A stretch of 64,000 nucleotides of DNA from Verpa conica (Eukaryota; Ascomycota; Pezizomycetes; Pezizales; Morchellaceae), in assembly GCA_033030425.1 (NCBI GenBank), contig JAUFSD010000017.1, positions 620,001 to 684,000 of the forward strand, written 5' to 3'. Numbering within the stretch: the stretch's first letter is position 1; each line of letters starts with the position of its first letter. The notes beneath the pieces were generated by a model that saw only the letters and a program-made list of their open reading frames with translations, did not search any database and was not told the DNA's origin. The translations under genes were made by a program, and so were the position numbers. This document shows positions 21,564-33,842 of this stretch, piece after piece.

Positions 21564-22803
21564 CTATTTAGAAGTCTCCTTAGATATATGAATAATTTGA
21601 ATCTGCGCAATCTGTGTGTAGAAGAATATCGGCGGCGTGGGTGGTGTCCATATCTTCTGCGTTAACATAAATTTACTATTCCCTAAATTCATAATTCTTG
21701 ATTAGTAGTATAGATTTAGATAAATGGGTAGATTACACGTACGGCAGGCCTTCTCAAATTCTATAAATGTATCTTCATTGCGGATAGTTGCCGAGATAAT
21801 AACCCGGACAAAAGGATTTTTTGTGAATAGTCCTTCAAGTTCTCGGACAAGATATGAAATTGCAGTTGAATCATAGGTCTAATAGGTGTTATGAGAGACC
21901 TAGTGAAGGAATCATAGGTGAAAGAGGAATTACCACGTCAGCCCCCACCACTAGATCAAATCCTTCATCGATTTCAATCTCATCCCCCCAGATTCTTTTC
22001 CTCACAGTTACACTATCCCCAACCCCACTCAATGCAACATTTCTCGCCAATGCTTCACACACCATCGAATCCCCATCCGTAGCGAGCACCTTTGCAGCCC
22101 CCACCCTTGCCGCAATAATTGATACCAACCCTGTCCCGGCTCCTAATTCAAGGACCCTATCTGTCTCCTTGAGAACCCTCCCAGCACCCTCAATAGCGGG
22201 AGAGAAAGCAGTGCCCTTATAGATACTTTGAAGGTGGGTACAAATTAAGTACTCCCCCAGCGACAAAGCAGCCTCCCAGGTTTGAAGTCCGGTTGTTCCA
22301 GCCCCAGAGATGATATTACGTGATTCATGGAGAGTTATCGGCAGTCCAATCTCACTTCCGGAAAATGGGCTCGGAGGGAGAATATACGTGACATAGCTTC
22401 TCGCAGCCTCTGGATCAAGCGGCAAACTCGACGTTGACGAGCGGGAGAGGAGATTAGTGTATAATTCTAATATATTCTCGTGGATTTCCTGTTTCGAGAG
22501 TGTGAGGTTGTCGTCCACTGAGACCTTAAGTTTTTTTGCGGGATGGATGGACAGGGTTATCACAGATTCTTCTCCTCCACTTGGGGCTTCAGGCAGCTGT
22601 GATATAAGCTTCTTCAATACACGTGTAGTATATCGTTCCGGCGGGGAACTGTTGGGGGACCGGGATGGGGTGAAGAGGGAGCTGTAGAGGGCTGCTTGGA
22701 AGTGCGGGGAGTGGAGAGTTGAGGGGTCCGTAGGAAATGAGAGGAGGGATGGTTCAACAAGTTGGAGGTATTGACGGCGAAGGAGCTGTACTTGGTAGTC
22801 CAT
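21564..22803 (-). CDS. EFM3: Protein-lysine methyltransferase, EFM3/FAM86 family
   Basis: A seven-beta-strand methyltransferase; family members trimethylate a lysine on translation elongation factor 2. Exons 21934-22803, 21743-21878 and 21564-21682 give 374 aa. Shown by ITLHESRNIISGAGTTGLQT near 156-175 (the FAM86 substrate-side block), TWEAALSLGEYL after it, the SAM-binding ELGAGTGLVS at 219-228, the acidic LATDGD, and VVGADVTYD spanning the first splice junction. The third exon supplies the family's C-terminal PPIFFYTQIAQIQIIHI. The second intron has a GTACGT donor and a TACTAAT branch point. Ignoring it would end the protein early at 21702. Confidence 0.92.
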
Positions 22804-24462
22804 TGAGGTTGAAAATATCGATATATCTTGTTATATTTATTTATTAGTTTAGCACGGACCCCGCAATTCGTCCTGGGTAGCGTCGGTTTAACGTGAGAGT
22901 AGCTCCTATATGCGTTGCCGCAGGATCTTATTGGTTCAAAACCCTTGCCCTGGCTGTATCTACGAATAACTCTTACCTCAGTCTCAGCCTTAATTTAATG
23001 TAGGGCGCTTGGTGGGTGTCCTAGCCCTAGTTCAGTATATAGCAGGGGTGAGAAATCAGGCGTCAAGTGGGGGGGAGCGGTTTTATAGTTACGTAAGTAA
23101 CTCTTTTAGTAACCTTTGAATTACATAGTCAGTTACTGGTGATCGCCGGTTACACGGTAAAATACAGTACTTCAGAGAAAGAGCCATCACAGCACCGAGG
23201 TTTTTAAACGCAATTGCCTCTATTTATCCTTGCACCCCCCCCACTAAAGAGAAGGCCCTGCCTATTCTGGTGGGAGGATATTTATAGGCAGCCAAGCCAG
23301 GGCGCAATACGAGTTCCACTCTAGTTAGCTCAATGGTACTGATAAACTAGAAAATCATCTTAAGTTAGTTCCTGTTTGTAGGCTTCCCCAAAGGCCATAC
23401 TTCTACTCTAAAAGACAGAAAGATGAAAGAAAATGGGAATAGAAATTAGACTTATGAGAAAAGCATAGCTAGGGTATCTTTTGTTCACAAAGTTAAATTG
23501 TAGTCTAAAACTCCTAAACACCGCGTTAGTGGGCCTCGAAATCTCACTTTTTGCAATAGTTCAACATAATACCACCAACATTGTAGATTCAATATATATC
23601 ACGTGACTATATGGCAATTTTGCAACGCTTGGATAGACTAATCTTGATCAGGCGTTATATTATTGTATCATTCGTCAAATGCTGAATATTTCTTGTTATC
23701 GATCAATCTCACTAGTTGATATAATAGAACCTTAATATAAGCATGTGTTTCAAATTGGAAGCCCGCATACTTATTCTAGAGAAATTCTTGTATTGAGGTA
23801 GATTTCTCTAGGGAAAACAAAGCTCAAATCAATACCTAGGCCATAAAACAGAAGATAGTTGACAAAGGCTTGTACGTAGCCCTACAATTAGTCCGAGTCC
23901 TGCTAGCACTAAAGGCTAAGTAGCAACGTATATTATACACCGATAGTATCTATTTATAGACTTATTCTTAGCAAAAACCCTTGCACATTTTGTACTGGAC
24001 TCTCGGTGTCTATATGCCTGAGATATTGCTAGATGCCAAAAACAACCCTCTAATTTCTTTAAGCTCCTGAGCTTCTTAGAAGCACTCAATCCCGTTGGCG
24101 GAGGTGAGATTTTCGATACGGGTGCTAGCATAAATTCATGGAATCAAGAATCTAGATCACACGCGCGACTATAACTTCTAAGCAACCAAATATCGTTCTC
24201 AAACCTGGTTAAATTCCGAGTATCTTCTAGGTTACTAATGCATAAATAGGTGGCAGCCATACGAAAGAGCAGATTACGAGAATATTAGAACTTAGAACTA
24301 GAAACAAGACAGAATAAAGTCGAATGAGACTAGTACAGATATAAAGAGGAGGCCAAGAACCTCTGAGACCTCCAGTCCCTTAATTAGATCATATACCCAT
24401 ATTAGCCAACGAAAGCTTGAAATAGGGCAGCGAAAGCTTAGCAGGTCGAATTCAAATATTAA
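22804..24462. other. AT-rich gene-poor DNA
   Basis: No intact gene is seen. From about 23,960 to 24,130 the plus strand shows low-stop, coding-like text interrupted by stops, perhaps a decayed gene. A short palindrome (AGTTACGTAAGTAACT) lies near 23,087. Confidence 0.4.
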
Positions 24463-24924
24463 ACATATCTGATAGAACAAATATCAAACGACACAAACAT
24501 CATCAGCCCCAAGAATGAGCAAGAAGATTATAAAGAAGACAAAGGTAAAGAGAGCAGGTACATACCTGTAAGCGTAAAATCGAGGCTCACCCTTTACTCT
24601 TAGCTCCTCAAAGACTCCTCAAGCAAAGTTTTCAGTACTTGCTCCAAGCCCCCAGAAATACCAGTCGACTTTAAAGACCTCGATGTGTCCCAATATATGT
24701 CTAAGAAACTCTACCACGAAGCAATCCTCCCCACTTTCGTCAAAAGACTTACCAATAAAAGCGACTGTCTCTCAGTACTAGAGAATAAAATCTTATCCAC
24801 TCTTGATGGCACACTCCCAATCTTGGTAGATTCTTTGACTGAAACAAGATTTATTGGATTGATTTTTAAAAAGACTGTTACGAAAAGCGTAGTGGAATTG
24901 AGAAGTTTCAGGAAACTATTATAA
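24463..24924 (+). pseudogene. Unrecognised spliced gene fragment
   Basis: The frame is open from 24463 to 24567, then a possible 36 bp intron with GTAAGC and CTTAG ends, then open from 24604 to a stop at 24922-24924. Together this is about 142 codons without a good start. The translation is Lys/Ser/Leu-rich (IPVDFKDLDVSQYMSKKLYH...). No family is recognised. The lack of a start and the very short intron suggest a relic; it could also be chance. Confidence 0.25.
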
Positions 24925-25460
24925 GTGTATAGAAGAAAGGGATAAGAATTTTGTATTATAACAAAGGGACTTCAGCAGATAGAAGAGAAGCGGAAGGCTT
25001 CAAATAAAATACCTACATTTATATGTACGACCAGGTATTATCCCCTAAAATCTTTACCTATTACTCAGTAGCCTTTGAGCCGAATGCTAAAAGAACTTCG
25101 AACAGTGAAGCTATCTTATAGCTCCTTAGAATTCTATATAGATACAAAAGTGCTATGTAGAACCAAAGTTATGTTGAGTAAATTTTTATGGTATAAATCA
25201 GCTAATAAAACTTACGATTTCTCAAAGGGTGCGCCTTATTTCTATTTTTCTGAAGCAAACTTTAAATTACTGGGAAACTTTTTTCATAGGCTCGTTCTTA
25301 AACTTATCACCATGCACTATTGGCAACTTCTTTCCTCAATAAATATGCCTACTACAGCATCCACTAGTGGGTATCAAGCACATAACACCCAAACAAATTT
25401 CTTGATTACCCTAATACTCCCAATTTTGTTGGAAAGCAACTCCTAGTCCATATTATCCCC

Positions 25461-28180
25461 CTACCTCCCCCTCCTAATCTCATCTATACATTTCCTCCTA
25501 TTCTCACTATCTGCAAACAACGCCACAACAAGCTCACAGAGCTCCCCTTCTCCAAAACCTTCCAAATGCCCCTCCCTCCACAAATAAAGTATATCCACCA
25601 TACTACTCTCGAGAATCTGCTGCAGGAACCGAAACTTCATCCAATACCCACAATACACCGCCACCGTACTAACACCCCCAGGGCTCAGCGGGAATAAGCC
25701 TTCCAGTGTCGAAATTTCCTCACAAAACTCTGCTAGCTTCTCGGATTCGCTCGCGGCAATGTCGGAGATGTCTTCAATGTCATTTATGAGGCGCATACAC
25801 ACTGTGTTTAACAGCGAACCAATGGATTGAGATAAAGCGGAACACGAGAGAATAGTACACCATGTGTTATGGAGCTGGCGGATATGTGAGATTGTGCTTT
25901 TGATGGCAGTCTCACACCCGATCGACTGCGGGTATGAGGTACAGTTGACAAAGCCTTGTGCAGAATCAAGATAGTCTGTAAGTATAGTCCTCTGACTATT
26001 CAGCTCCTTTGCATATGTTCGTTTCCCAAACGATGTTATAAGCTCTACATTGGCCTTTTTATTTTGGGTAATGTCAATTTGTGTGAGTTCTTCGGAGAGA
26101 CGCATGCAATCGTTGTAGAGATACATCCCGCTACCTGGATCAATAGTGTAATGAATCGGCGCAAGAGCACGATATGCAGCGAGAACGAGGGTAGGAATTG
26201 AAAGGAGATCAGGTGCAGCAGGACTTATAGAGTTGCGAGGAAGGGTTGAGAGATGGGTAGCCTCGGAACGGATTTGGAGGATGATCTCTAGGACTGCGTC
26301 CGGGATGGAAGTGACTGTATAGGTTTCCCGGAGGGTTACATCCTTGGAGGTGGCCTGTGCTGATATAGCTTTTGCGGGGGGAGAGTTCGATTTCGCAGAC
26401 TCGCTAGTTGTTGGAGTGAAGTCGGCTGTTACAGGGGTTGCGGGGTTTGTTTGCTCGTCGACATCTTCGCCCCATTCTCCCCAATCGAGCTCTTCGAGTC
26501 CATCATCCCCGGCAGGCTTCTCCACTTCTTTTTTCTCTGATTCCTCTCTTGGTTCCTCCTTTTGTTCCTCTTTTGGCTCCCCCTTTGACACTTCAGGAAC
26601 CTCTTCCTCGATGTCAAGATCTTCATCCAATCCCCATCCACTAGCATCATCATCATCATCCATATCCATCTGCAAGCCTTTCGTAACCTCCGCTGCCACA
26701 GCTGGTGTCTCGTCTTCATCTTTCCAGTCCTCGTTCCAAGCATCCTGAATTACAGCTCCAATAGAATGCTTTCTATCATGGGTTTTTACCTTCTGCGTTT
26801 CTGACCTTTCAACCACCTTGGTTTCTTTAATTCCTCGTGCAACTATCTTACGCAGATTATCAAGACATGTTTCTCTCCTTTTCGTGAGCCAGACTCTTGG
26901 CGCTCGGCCGGCCCATTCCCGGAGTTCTGCTTCTTGGGTCCAGTTGATCTCTTGTAGGTAGTCTTCGAATCTTCGAGTCTCCTCGAGCAGAGCTTCGAAT
27001 TTTGGAAGGTCCTCGAGAGAAGAGGGGACTGAGTGGGAGAGGTTGACGGAGATGAGACGGGTGGTGAGGCTAGGTACCAAAATTCGTGATAGAGTAGATG
27101 TGATGCTCTGGGGCAGACGCGACTTTAAGAAACCAAATATGAACTGCAGATCTGTGAACATGCGCTTAGCACTTAAGTCGTTGCTACGGCCAACAATCTG
27201 CAATGTATCCCCAGTAACTGAAAACTTTGGGACAAATCCCTCCTTTGTATCCAATAGAGGAATGACAAGGAGCCCATTGACTTGCTGATGCAGCTGATCC
27301 ACTTTACTATTAAGTAAAGTCAGCGTTTCTAATGCCTCTACAACCCTCTCCCCCGAAACTATAGCTTCGCCTTCTATACGTATCCTGTTAGCTTTATAAT
27401 TATATCAGGGTCTTTTCAGCCTTTCAAGGAGGGGCTTATATACCAGTGACCTCCCTCCTAATTGTTATAGACCCTACAGTTTTATCAATCACCACCAGCT
27501 CTCCCCAAGCCCCCTCAACCCGCTCTAATATCCCCTTCCTCAATCCCGCAGCCCTCTCCCTCATCAACCCCACCACGATGATTTCACCACCAACTCCATT
27601 CATCTTATCCAATGCCCCTTCAGCCCCGTTTAACACCTCAATTGCATCTCCCAGCTCCCCACCCCCCGCCAATATTTCCACCTGCCCCAATGTTGCACCG
27701 ATCAGCTGTAGCCGTCCGAGTATACCCGCGAGTTCATCGTTAAACCTTATCTCTCCCTCTAAAAACCTATGCTGTACTTTTGCATCTTCCAGCTCCCTTT
27801 CTAGCACTTCTTCAGACTCAGCAAGCTTAAGGATCTCATCAGCCTTCGTGTGAGATGCAGTGATATCGTCATTTAATCGCTGTGCTTGTGATATCCATGA
27901 ATCGAGTTCTGGTGCTTTGTCACGGCTCACTTTACGAATATCTTCCTATTAGCAACTGTCAGCGCAACTAAGTCTCGTCGAAGAAAGAGGAGGCTTCGGG
28001 GCGCTTCGATAGAAATAGTGGTACATTAATATCCTCCCGCGCCTTTTGTAGATATACTATAATCTCTGGGAGTACGTTCGCCGTAAGTTCAGCGCTATAG
28101 ATATCCTCGGAGTCTGGGTACGAGCCGCTAACCACGGATGTAAGCACGGCATGTGCGAGCTGTTCCGGTGCCACTGTCAT
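25461..28180 (-). CDS. ZW10 homologue (Dsl1-type ER tether subunit)
   Basis: Centromere/kinetochore ZW10 family; in fungi the homologue acts as a Dsl1-like tether for Golgi-to-ER vesicles. Exons 28025-28180, 27444-27945 and 25461-27391 give 862 aa. The N-terminal coiled region runs through EDIRKVSRDKAPELDSWISQ, joined across the first intron. Middle parts read FIFGFLKSRLPQSITSTLSR and EDYLQEINWTQEAELREWAG. An acidic central linker with SGWGLDEDLDIEE and LDWGEWGED is the pattern seen in filamentous fungal ZW10 proteins. The C-terminus is helical. The first intron must start inside an apparently open frame at 28024 to join the conserved blocks. The 3' end is only 14 bp from a weak plus-strand open stretch. 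Confidence 0.88.
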
Positions 28181-29242
28181 TATTTATTTTGATGTCCGAG
28201 ACACGCGATAGCGGGCAGAGTTATGGAGTTGAAACCTTTGGCGCTGAGTTTGAGCTTTGGAAACTTTAGCTTTAGAACAGATCATCACCAGCAAGAGGTT
28301 GAGCCCTAACCCTAAGCACTGATGTCATTGGTGATTTGAGGTTGAGATAAAGTTTACATGAGCAACCACAAAATCAACCTTGCCGAGCCCTGTAATTACA
28401 TATATGTGTGCTTTTGTTATCCATAGAGTGGCATATCTTCCATACTATGTAGTGCCGGTCCCTTAAGAAGGTTTAAAATCATGTCAAGCATCTCTACTTC
28501 AGATAATTTATATTACACGCCCGTACTCAAGCAAGTGACTAGAAATGACTAAATTTTTCTGTTGCTCATTGAAACACCGGGCCTTCCATCAATATCAAGA
28601 TGCCAATTAGGTACAAGAATAATATACTCGCTCCCACATTAACATATATTCCACTTAGTTTAGAGGTCTGAGGGCGCCAAAAGCAGGCCAGTGTCCGGGA
28701 TGATGATTATAGAGCTAGTTAACCTTTGATCTACAGCCCACTGTTTCCGCGCAACTTACTTGTTCGATTGATTTAGGGAAACTAAAATAACTGTCGAACA
28801 AACAAACATTCTATTTAGGAATTAAAGAGGATGAAAAACGTACGTTAATTTAGAGCGCAGACACACTGAAATTCATGAGAGAAAGAAGTTAACTATTCTT
28901 TTTTAGTATATATAGAGAGAGATAAATCAGTCACTCTAGCTCTAACTATAAGCAATCAACAATTGATAGAAGATATCAACCGTTAGCGAATAGCCAATTA
29001 AACATAGAGCAGCCTCAGGAATTATAATGAGAAAGAACTCCAGGCGGAGGGCTAGAGGATAATATGATTCTCGGTATTTAATTTGCTCTCGCCTGATGTT
29101 TAAATAAATAGTATGTTTAGCCCTTGGTGTGAATTGAATATTATCACTGTGAAAGACTCTTTTTTTTCATTCTCACGCCAAATAATTACAGTAATAGGTT
29201 ATGTAGCATTGGCTAGTATATCCATTGATGGAAAAAGAAGTT
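28181..29242. other. ZW10 upstream region and AT-rich DNA
   Basis: CCCTAACCCTAA at 28304-28315 lies about 125 bp upstream of ZW10. The remainder is AT-rich with no gene. Confidence 0.5.
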
Positions 29243-29783
29243 CTATTTAACAGAAAACAAACGAAACAGCAAAACCCGAAGTAAATCCGGCAACACCTGT
29301 AGCTCTGTATCTAGATCACTCTCTACAAAAGTCTCCGGATAGCCCACAACACTGTCGTTGGTGATTGCGAGAAACTTATACTATTGTCCATCGGTGCAAA
29401 ACCCCCCGTATAGCTCGATTCCCATTCCCAATATCAATACGAAACTACCACAGGATGGCAAGAATAAGTAGCTAGCCCTCAGCCCTCAGGAAATTTTCCG
29501 GAAGTTTCGCCTCAATAAACACCAAAACCATGCCAGAAACTGCAGTCGTCCTGGTGCCATACCCAAATGCCCAGTCAGCCCAGTCGTCGATGCGGGCACG
29601 AGTATTACCAGTCTTCGGCTTGTTGATAGTGGCGGTGAGCTCGAACTCCGGGGAGATGATGAACGGGCTTGAGCGTGGCAGTAGAGGTGGGATCGAAGCA
29701 CGAGTACGGTTACCATTACAGATATATCTCCTTGAGCGTACCAGGCTGGAATAAAGGGTTTCAAATCCAAGTTTACAAGAAAC
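29243..29783 (-). pseudogene. Decayed PD-(D/E)xK nuclease-like gene
   Basis: A GC-richer island in AT-rich DNA. Minus-strand 29783 to 29472 is an open 103-codon frame without a good ATG. It contains RARIDDWADWAFGYGT and then MVLVFIEAKLPENF, which resembles the D...ExK core of restriction-endonuclease-like proteins common in fungal genomes. After the stop at 29472 the family-like pattern continues in shifted frames (LATY, then LAIL). From about 29,390 it resumes with YGGFCTDGQ, an in-frame stop, then YKFLAITND and on to 29243. The stops and frame changes indicate a dead copy. The family link is from remembered motif order, not a search. Confidence 0.5.
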
Positions 29784-30618
29784 TCACAAAATCTGCAGAA
29801 ATACGGCAGCTTGTTTCAGGGTCAGAGTCTGCTGCTTGAAAAATCTCGAGATTTTTGACTATTAATGTTAATAAAATGAGGTAGAGAAATGAAAATAGGT
29901 TCAACTTAGTAGTTTAGAGACAGTGTATGGTTCAGAGCATAATCTCTAGGGCACCCGACCAAACTCTAGCTAAAAGAGCTATAATAAATCTTCCACACTA
30001 ACGCTACTTGGATCTAGCTAGAAATATTAGAAGAGATATAGTGTAGCTGAAGATGAGTACAGTAGACAGTCCCGATTCCTCCTCACCTGGAAGGATACTA
30101 TTGATCAAGTTGTGTCTTGACCACCGCAGTGTCATGGTTAGACTATTTTTAGAAGTCAAGAAGAGACTAAATGTGCCGCTACCCATTTTTCACGCATTTT
30201 TTCTTTACCACTAATCATATTAGCCTTGTGAAAGTCCGATTAGGGTAGAGAAGCCATACTTGAGTCGTGAAGTGGAGATAGAAAAATTGTTAACTACATG
30301 CCAGCGCTAGAGCTATGTTGTAAGTGCTTTCATACCTCTCATGAGTCATGTCCGCGCAACAAAAGTAGCCCATAAACATCATCCTTGGCATTATTCTAGA
30401 TTAGCTACCTCGTACTAACTAATGTAATTAGAGTTGGCGTAGAAGATACTTGTCCGATAACTATAGTGATACCTCAACTAAAGCTCTAGCTTTTACCATT
30501 AAAAAAACATCGTGCTCTCTAAAAGAAACACCCCAATTAGCCATTGAAGACTTAATTTTGATTCCTGAGAGATTAATGAGTGATAACTCATGTTTCTACA
30601 GTAGTTTATAAAAAAATC
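29784..30618. other. AT-rich intergenic, nothing recognised
   Basis: No gene or repeat is seen. Confidence 0.5.
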
Positions 30619-30758
30619 TATATGTTCTGGCACGTGCCCCCTTTTTTTTTTTTTTTTTTTATATCAAGTGATTTTATTCTTCTGGGTACAAAATCTGGTA
30701 TGCAGTACGAAACTATGACCTAACTCTGGCACGTCCCCCCAACGGGCCAGAACATATA
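30619..30758. mobile_element. 140 bp inverted-repeat element with a poly(T) core
   Basis: A perfect 13 bp inverted repeat (TATATGTTCTGGC at 30619-30631 and its complement at 30746-30758). If the outer TA is the target site, the element is Tc1/mariner-like. The core has a 19 T run at 30642-30660 and two similar motifs, CTGGCACGTGCCCCC and CTGGCACGTCCCCCC. Confidence 0.5.
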
Positions 30759-31053
30759 CATAATGGCTACGCAGCTTCATTGATATCTTATAAAATCCAG
30801 CGCTCATCTAACATAATTAAAGTAAAAGAATCATTGACAGGGTATAAAATAACTCATAGATATCTAATTAATAAAGTCTGCTCGCCTATAGTATTATACA
30901 CATCGCCACGATCATAGCGCATTCCCGGCATCCGCACACGTATATAAAAGGCATAATACATAGTTTTACCATCACTCCAAAAAAAAATACAAGAACATCC
31001 ATCCTAAACACACTCAACCCCAGCCTTACTTCCTCATTCCCGCATTAAACTAC
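30759..31053. other. MSC2 3' flank
   Basis: AT-rich, no gene. Confidence 0.4.
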
Positions 31054-33842
31054 TTAGCTCTTCGTACACCAGCATCCACCGGCACTATCCCCCCGCTCAG
31101 CAACAACACAAACCTCCACCTTCCCCAAACCAGCCCCAATCCACTGCTCAACATCCCTACACACTGCCTCTGCATCAACTCCCCTGACAACTTGCACATG
31201 CAAGCATCCCCTTACAACCCCGTCTACCTCCCAGAACTTCGGGACTGTATATCCAGCAACGCCACGAACGCCGCTAACACCAGCGAGCGTTTCTCGAAGC
31301 GTGTACTCCGTATTCGCTGGTACAGTAAGGAGCAAATTAGAAGCGGAAGATTTGACAAGCGGGATAGCTGATAGGAAAATTAGCACCGCGATGAAGACAG
31401 ATGCCAGCGGGTCAAAACCGGTCCAGCCGGTGTATTGAATTGCAAGCGTTGAGATAACAACAGAGACGGAGCCGAGAGTGTCGGCAAGGATATGAAGGAA
31501 GATGCCGTGCATGTTTTCAGAGTCGTGGGAGTGGGCTATCGAGGCTTTAGAGGGGGCGATGGGTTCCTCAGCATGTGAGTGATGGTGGTCATCGTGGGAG
31601 TGACCGTGTTCATGGCCATGTTCGTGATCATGATCATTGCCATGGGATTCGTGCGCATGCTCATGACTATGACCATGAGAGTGGCTATGGCCGTGATGCA
31701 TATGTGCGTGATCAAACGCCATGATACCCACCAAGTTCACGGCCAGTCCTAAACTTGACACGATCATGAGCTCAACCAACCTTGACATCTCTGTTGGCTG
31801 CTGGAGACGCTCAATGGCTTCCCACACAATCTCGACAGAGATAAGCATGAGGAAAATCCCATTCGCAAAACCAGCAAGGGTATCCATTTTTCCTAGTCCA
31901 TATGGGTATTGCATTGATGGTGGCCATTTAGACATAACAGCTGCGCAAAGTCCAACACCGAGGGCGAGACAGTCGAAGAACATGTGGACACTATCCGAGA
32001 TGAGACCAAGGGAACCAGTTGCGAAGCCGTAGCAGGTCTGGACAAGCATAAAGACGAAGTTCAGACTACATAACCAAAATTAAAAAATAGCTCATCTCAG
32101 CTTACATGATCCTAGAAGGAAAGATACGTACCACATAAAGTAAAAAATCCTCCGCGAGTCCCTTTCGACCAAGATACCATGTACCAACGGCGCCCCCTCC
32201 GTCATACGTAGAAGGCTTTTTGTAATCGCTGAAGGAGCTTTAATTTCCTTCGGTTCATGATGGCCGTGATCATGACTATGTGAGGTCCTATCGAGCTGCA
32301 TTCCCGCCCACACTATACCCGCAAAAACTAAATTCCCTACCACGCTCATCATGTCATCTGCTACCATTGCCCAACCAGCTACCACAGCCGCGAAAACACC
32401 AATCCAAAATCCAATTCCTCTAATACCTTTTCCAAACTCTATCGCAGAGAATCCAGTAGCTATCGCCGCGGCCCACCAATAAGTCCAGTTTTCCGGCTGT
32501 GTTGGTGCTAAAGGAGATCCGGTAGTCAGCACCCAATTTGTCACCGGTATTGACAATAATAAAGTTCCAGCGATCAATGATAATTTGCTTTGATAAGACG
32601 AAAGCAACAGGCTACTTCCAGAGAACGGTGATGGCATTAGAGTTGATTGATTCCGGGTAAGCTTCGGAAAGCTAGATTGACTAGATTTGGTCGATACCGG
32701 AGTTCGCATTCCCGATGAAGATGGCGATTTAGATGGTACAAAAACTAATGGGTACGGTGATGATAAGAAAACAAGTGACGAAATGAGAAAAAGGTATGCT
32801 ATTAGACACGAAAGGAAGCCTATAATCCAGTGAGTATCTACGCAGCTCCGGAGAATCGGGGAAAACAAACCATTCTCCAACTCACTACTCCTCCATAAAT
32901 CATAGATCGCTCCTACTGTAATTGCTCCTAGTATCCCTTTCTTCCCAATTAATACTCCTTTCATATCTCCAGCCCTCCCCGCCATAATTAAACCTCCAGT
33001 AGAAATACCCATTACCATCGCCGCAGTCCTGACGGCTCCCAACTCTATCGCGGCAAAATATGGTATCATTATACCCAGGGCTTTCTCAACGACAATTAGG
33101 GGGTTGAATTGTTCTCCACGCTTCTTAGGATAAAACCTTCCACCACCTCCGTCCGATCCACCCCCACCCCCGCTATCACCTCCGATAAGCTGTCGCAATT
33201 TCCCATAACCACCAAATAGAAGTAATGTCCCAGCTCCCAACGTAGAAGCAGAAGAAAGGCTATTAAGGAGAGCGACAAAGGGCGTTGGGCTAGGAATAGA
33301 GGTCTCGAGAGGATTTGAAGCCGAGGAAATGCCTGCGTCGCCGAGGGGAAACGAGATACGATTACGTGGTGCGGAGAGCTCAGCAAGAATAAAGGTTGCC
33401 ACTAAAGCAAGGGGCGTGATGAAATTAGAGACATGTATTGGAGAATTTCTATAAAGTTTAATATCAGTACCTAAATATATTGTAGATAAGGGGAGATAGT
33501 TAATAAATACCCTATGGGGGAGATCCCATTGGAAAGTATTCGCTCAGGGAAAGCTGTTGGTGCAAGATATGTAGATGCTGGTGCCGATGCGCCGACAGAG
33601 GGAGAGGGAAATGCATAGCCATTCTGGACGTGCGAGGTAGACTCTGTGTGGGAGTGGCCACTCGCATGAGAGTGCGAATGCGAATGCGAGTGAGAAGCGT
33701 GATCTGAATGCGAGTGGGAGCACGGATCCGAATCTGAACCCGAGTGTGAGTGCGAATGGGAGTGAGAATGTGAGTGAGAGTGAGAATGCGAGTGTCCCGA
33801 GGGATCCAGGGCTAGCTGCGGGAGGGAATTATCATTAACCAT
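31054..33842 (-). CDS. MSC2: Zinc transporter MSC2 (cation diffusion facilitator)
   Basis: CDF-family transporter that moves zinc into the ER/secretory pathway in yeast, where it works with Zrg17. Exons 33511-33842, 32132-33448 and 31054-32065 give 886 aa. The N-terminus is a Ser-His repeat (about residues 17-70). Several hydrophobic spans then precede [15 protein letters not shown], which is joined across the second intron. The CDF domain follows, with the zinc-site SDSVHMFFD in one helix and HILADTLGS in another. A second His-rich loop ([17 protein letters not shown] and similar) lies between the transport helices. The C-terminal domain ends GGCWCTKS. The first intron ends at the more distal AG (33449), required by frame. 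Length exceeds yeast Msc2 (724 aa), as is usual in filamentous fungi. Confidence 0.94.

Noticed and set aside
25084..25446. 120-codon plus-strand frame before ZW10
   Set aside because: Leu/Ser/Tyr-rich translation with no recognisable feature in AT-rich DNA; could be chance. Kept only as part of a possible relic region.
28298..28316. Telomere or interstitial telomeric array
   Set aside because: Only two repeat units are present, too short for telomeric origin; treated as a promoter motif instead.
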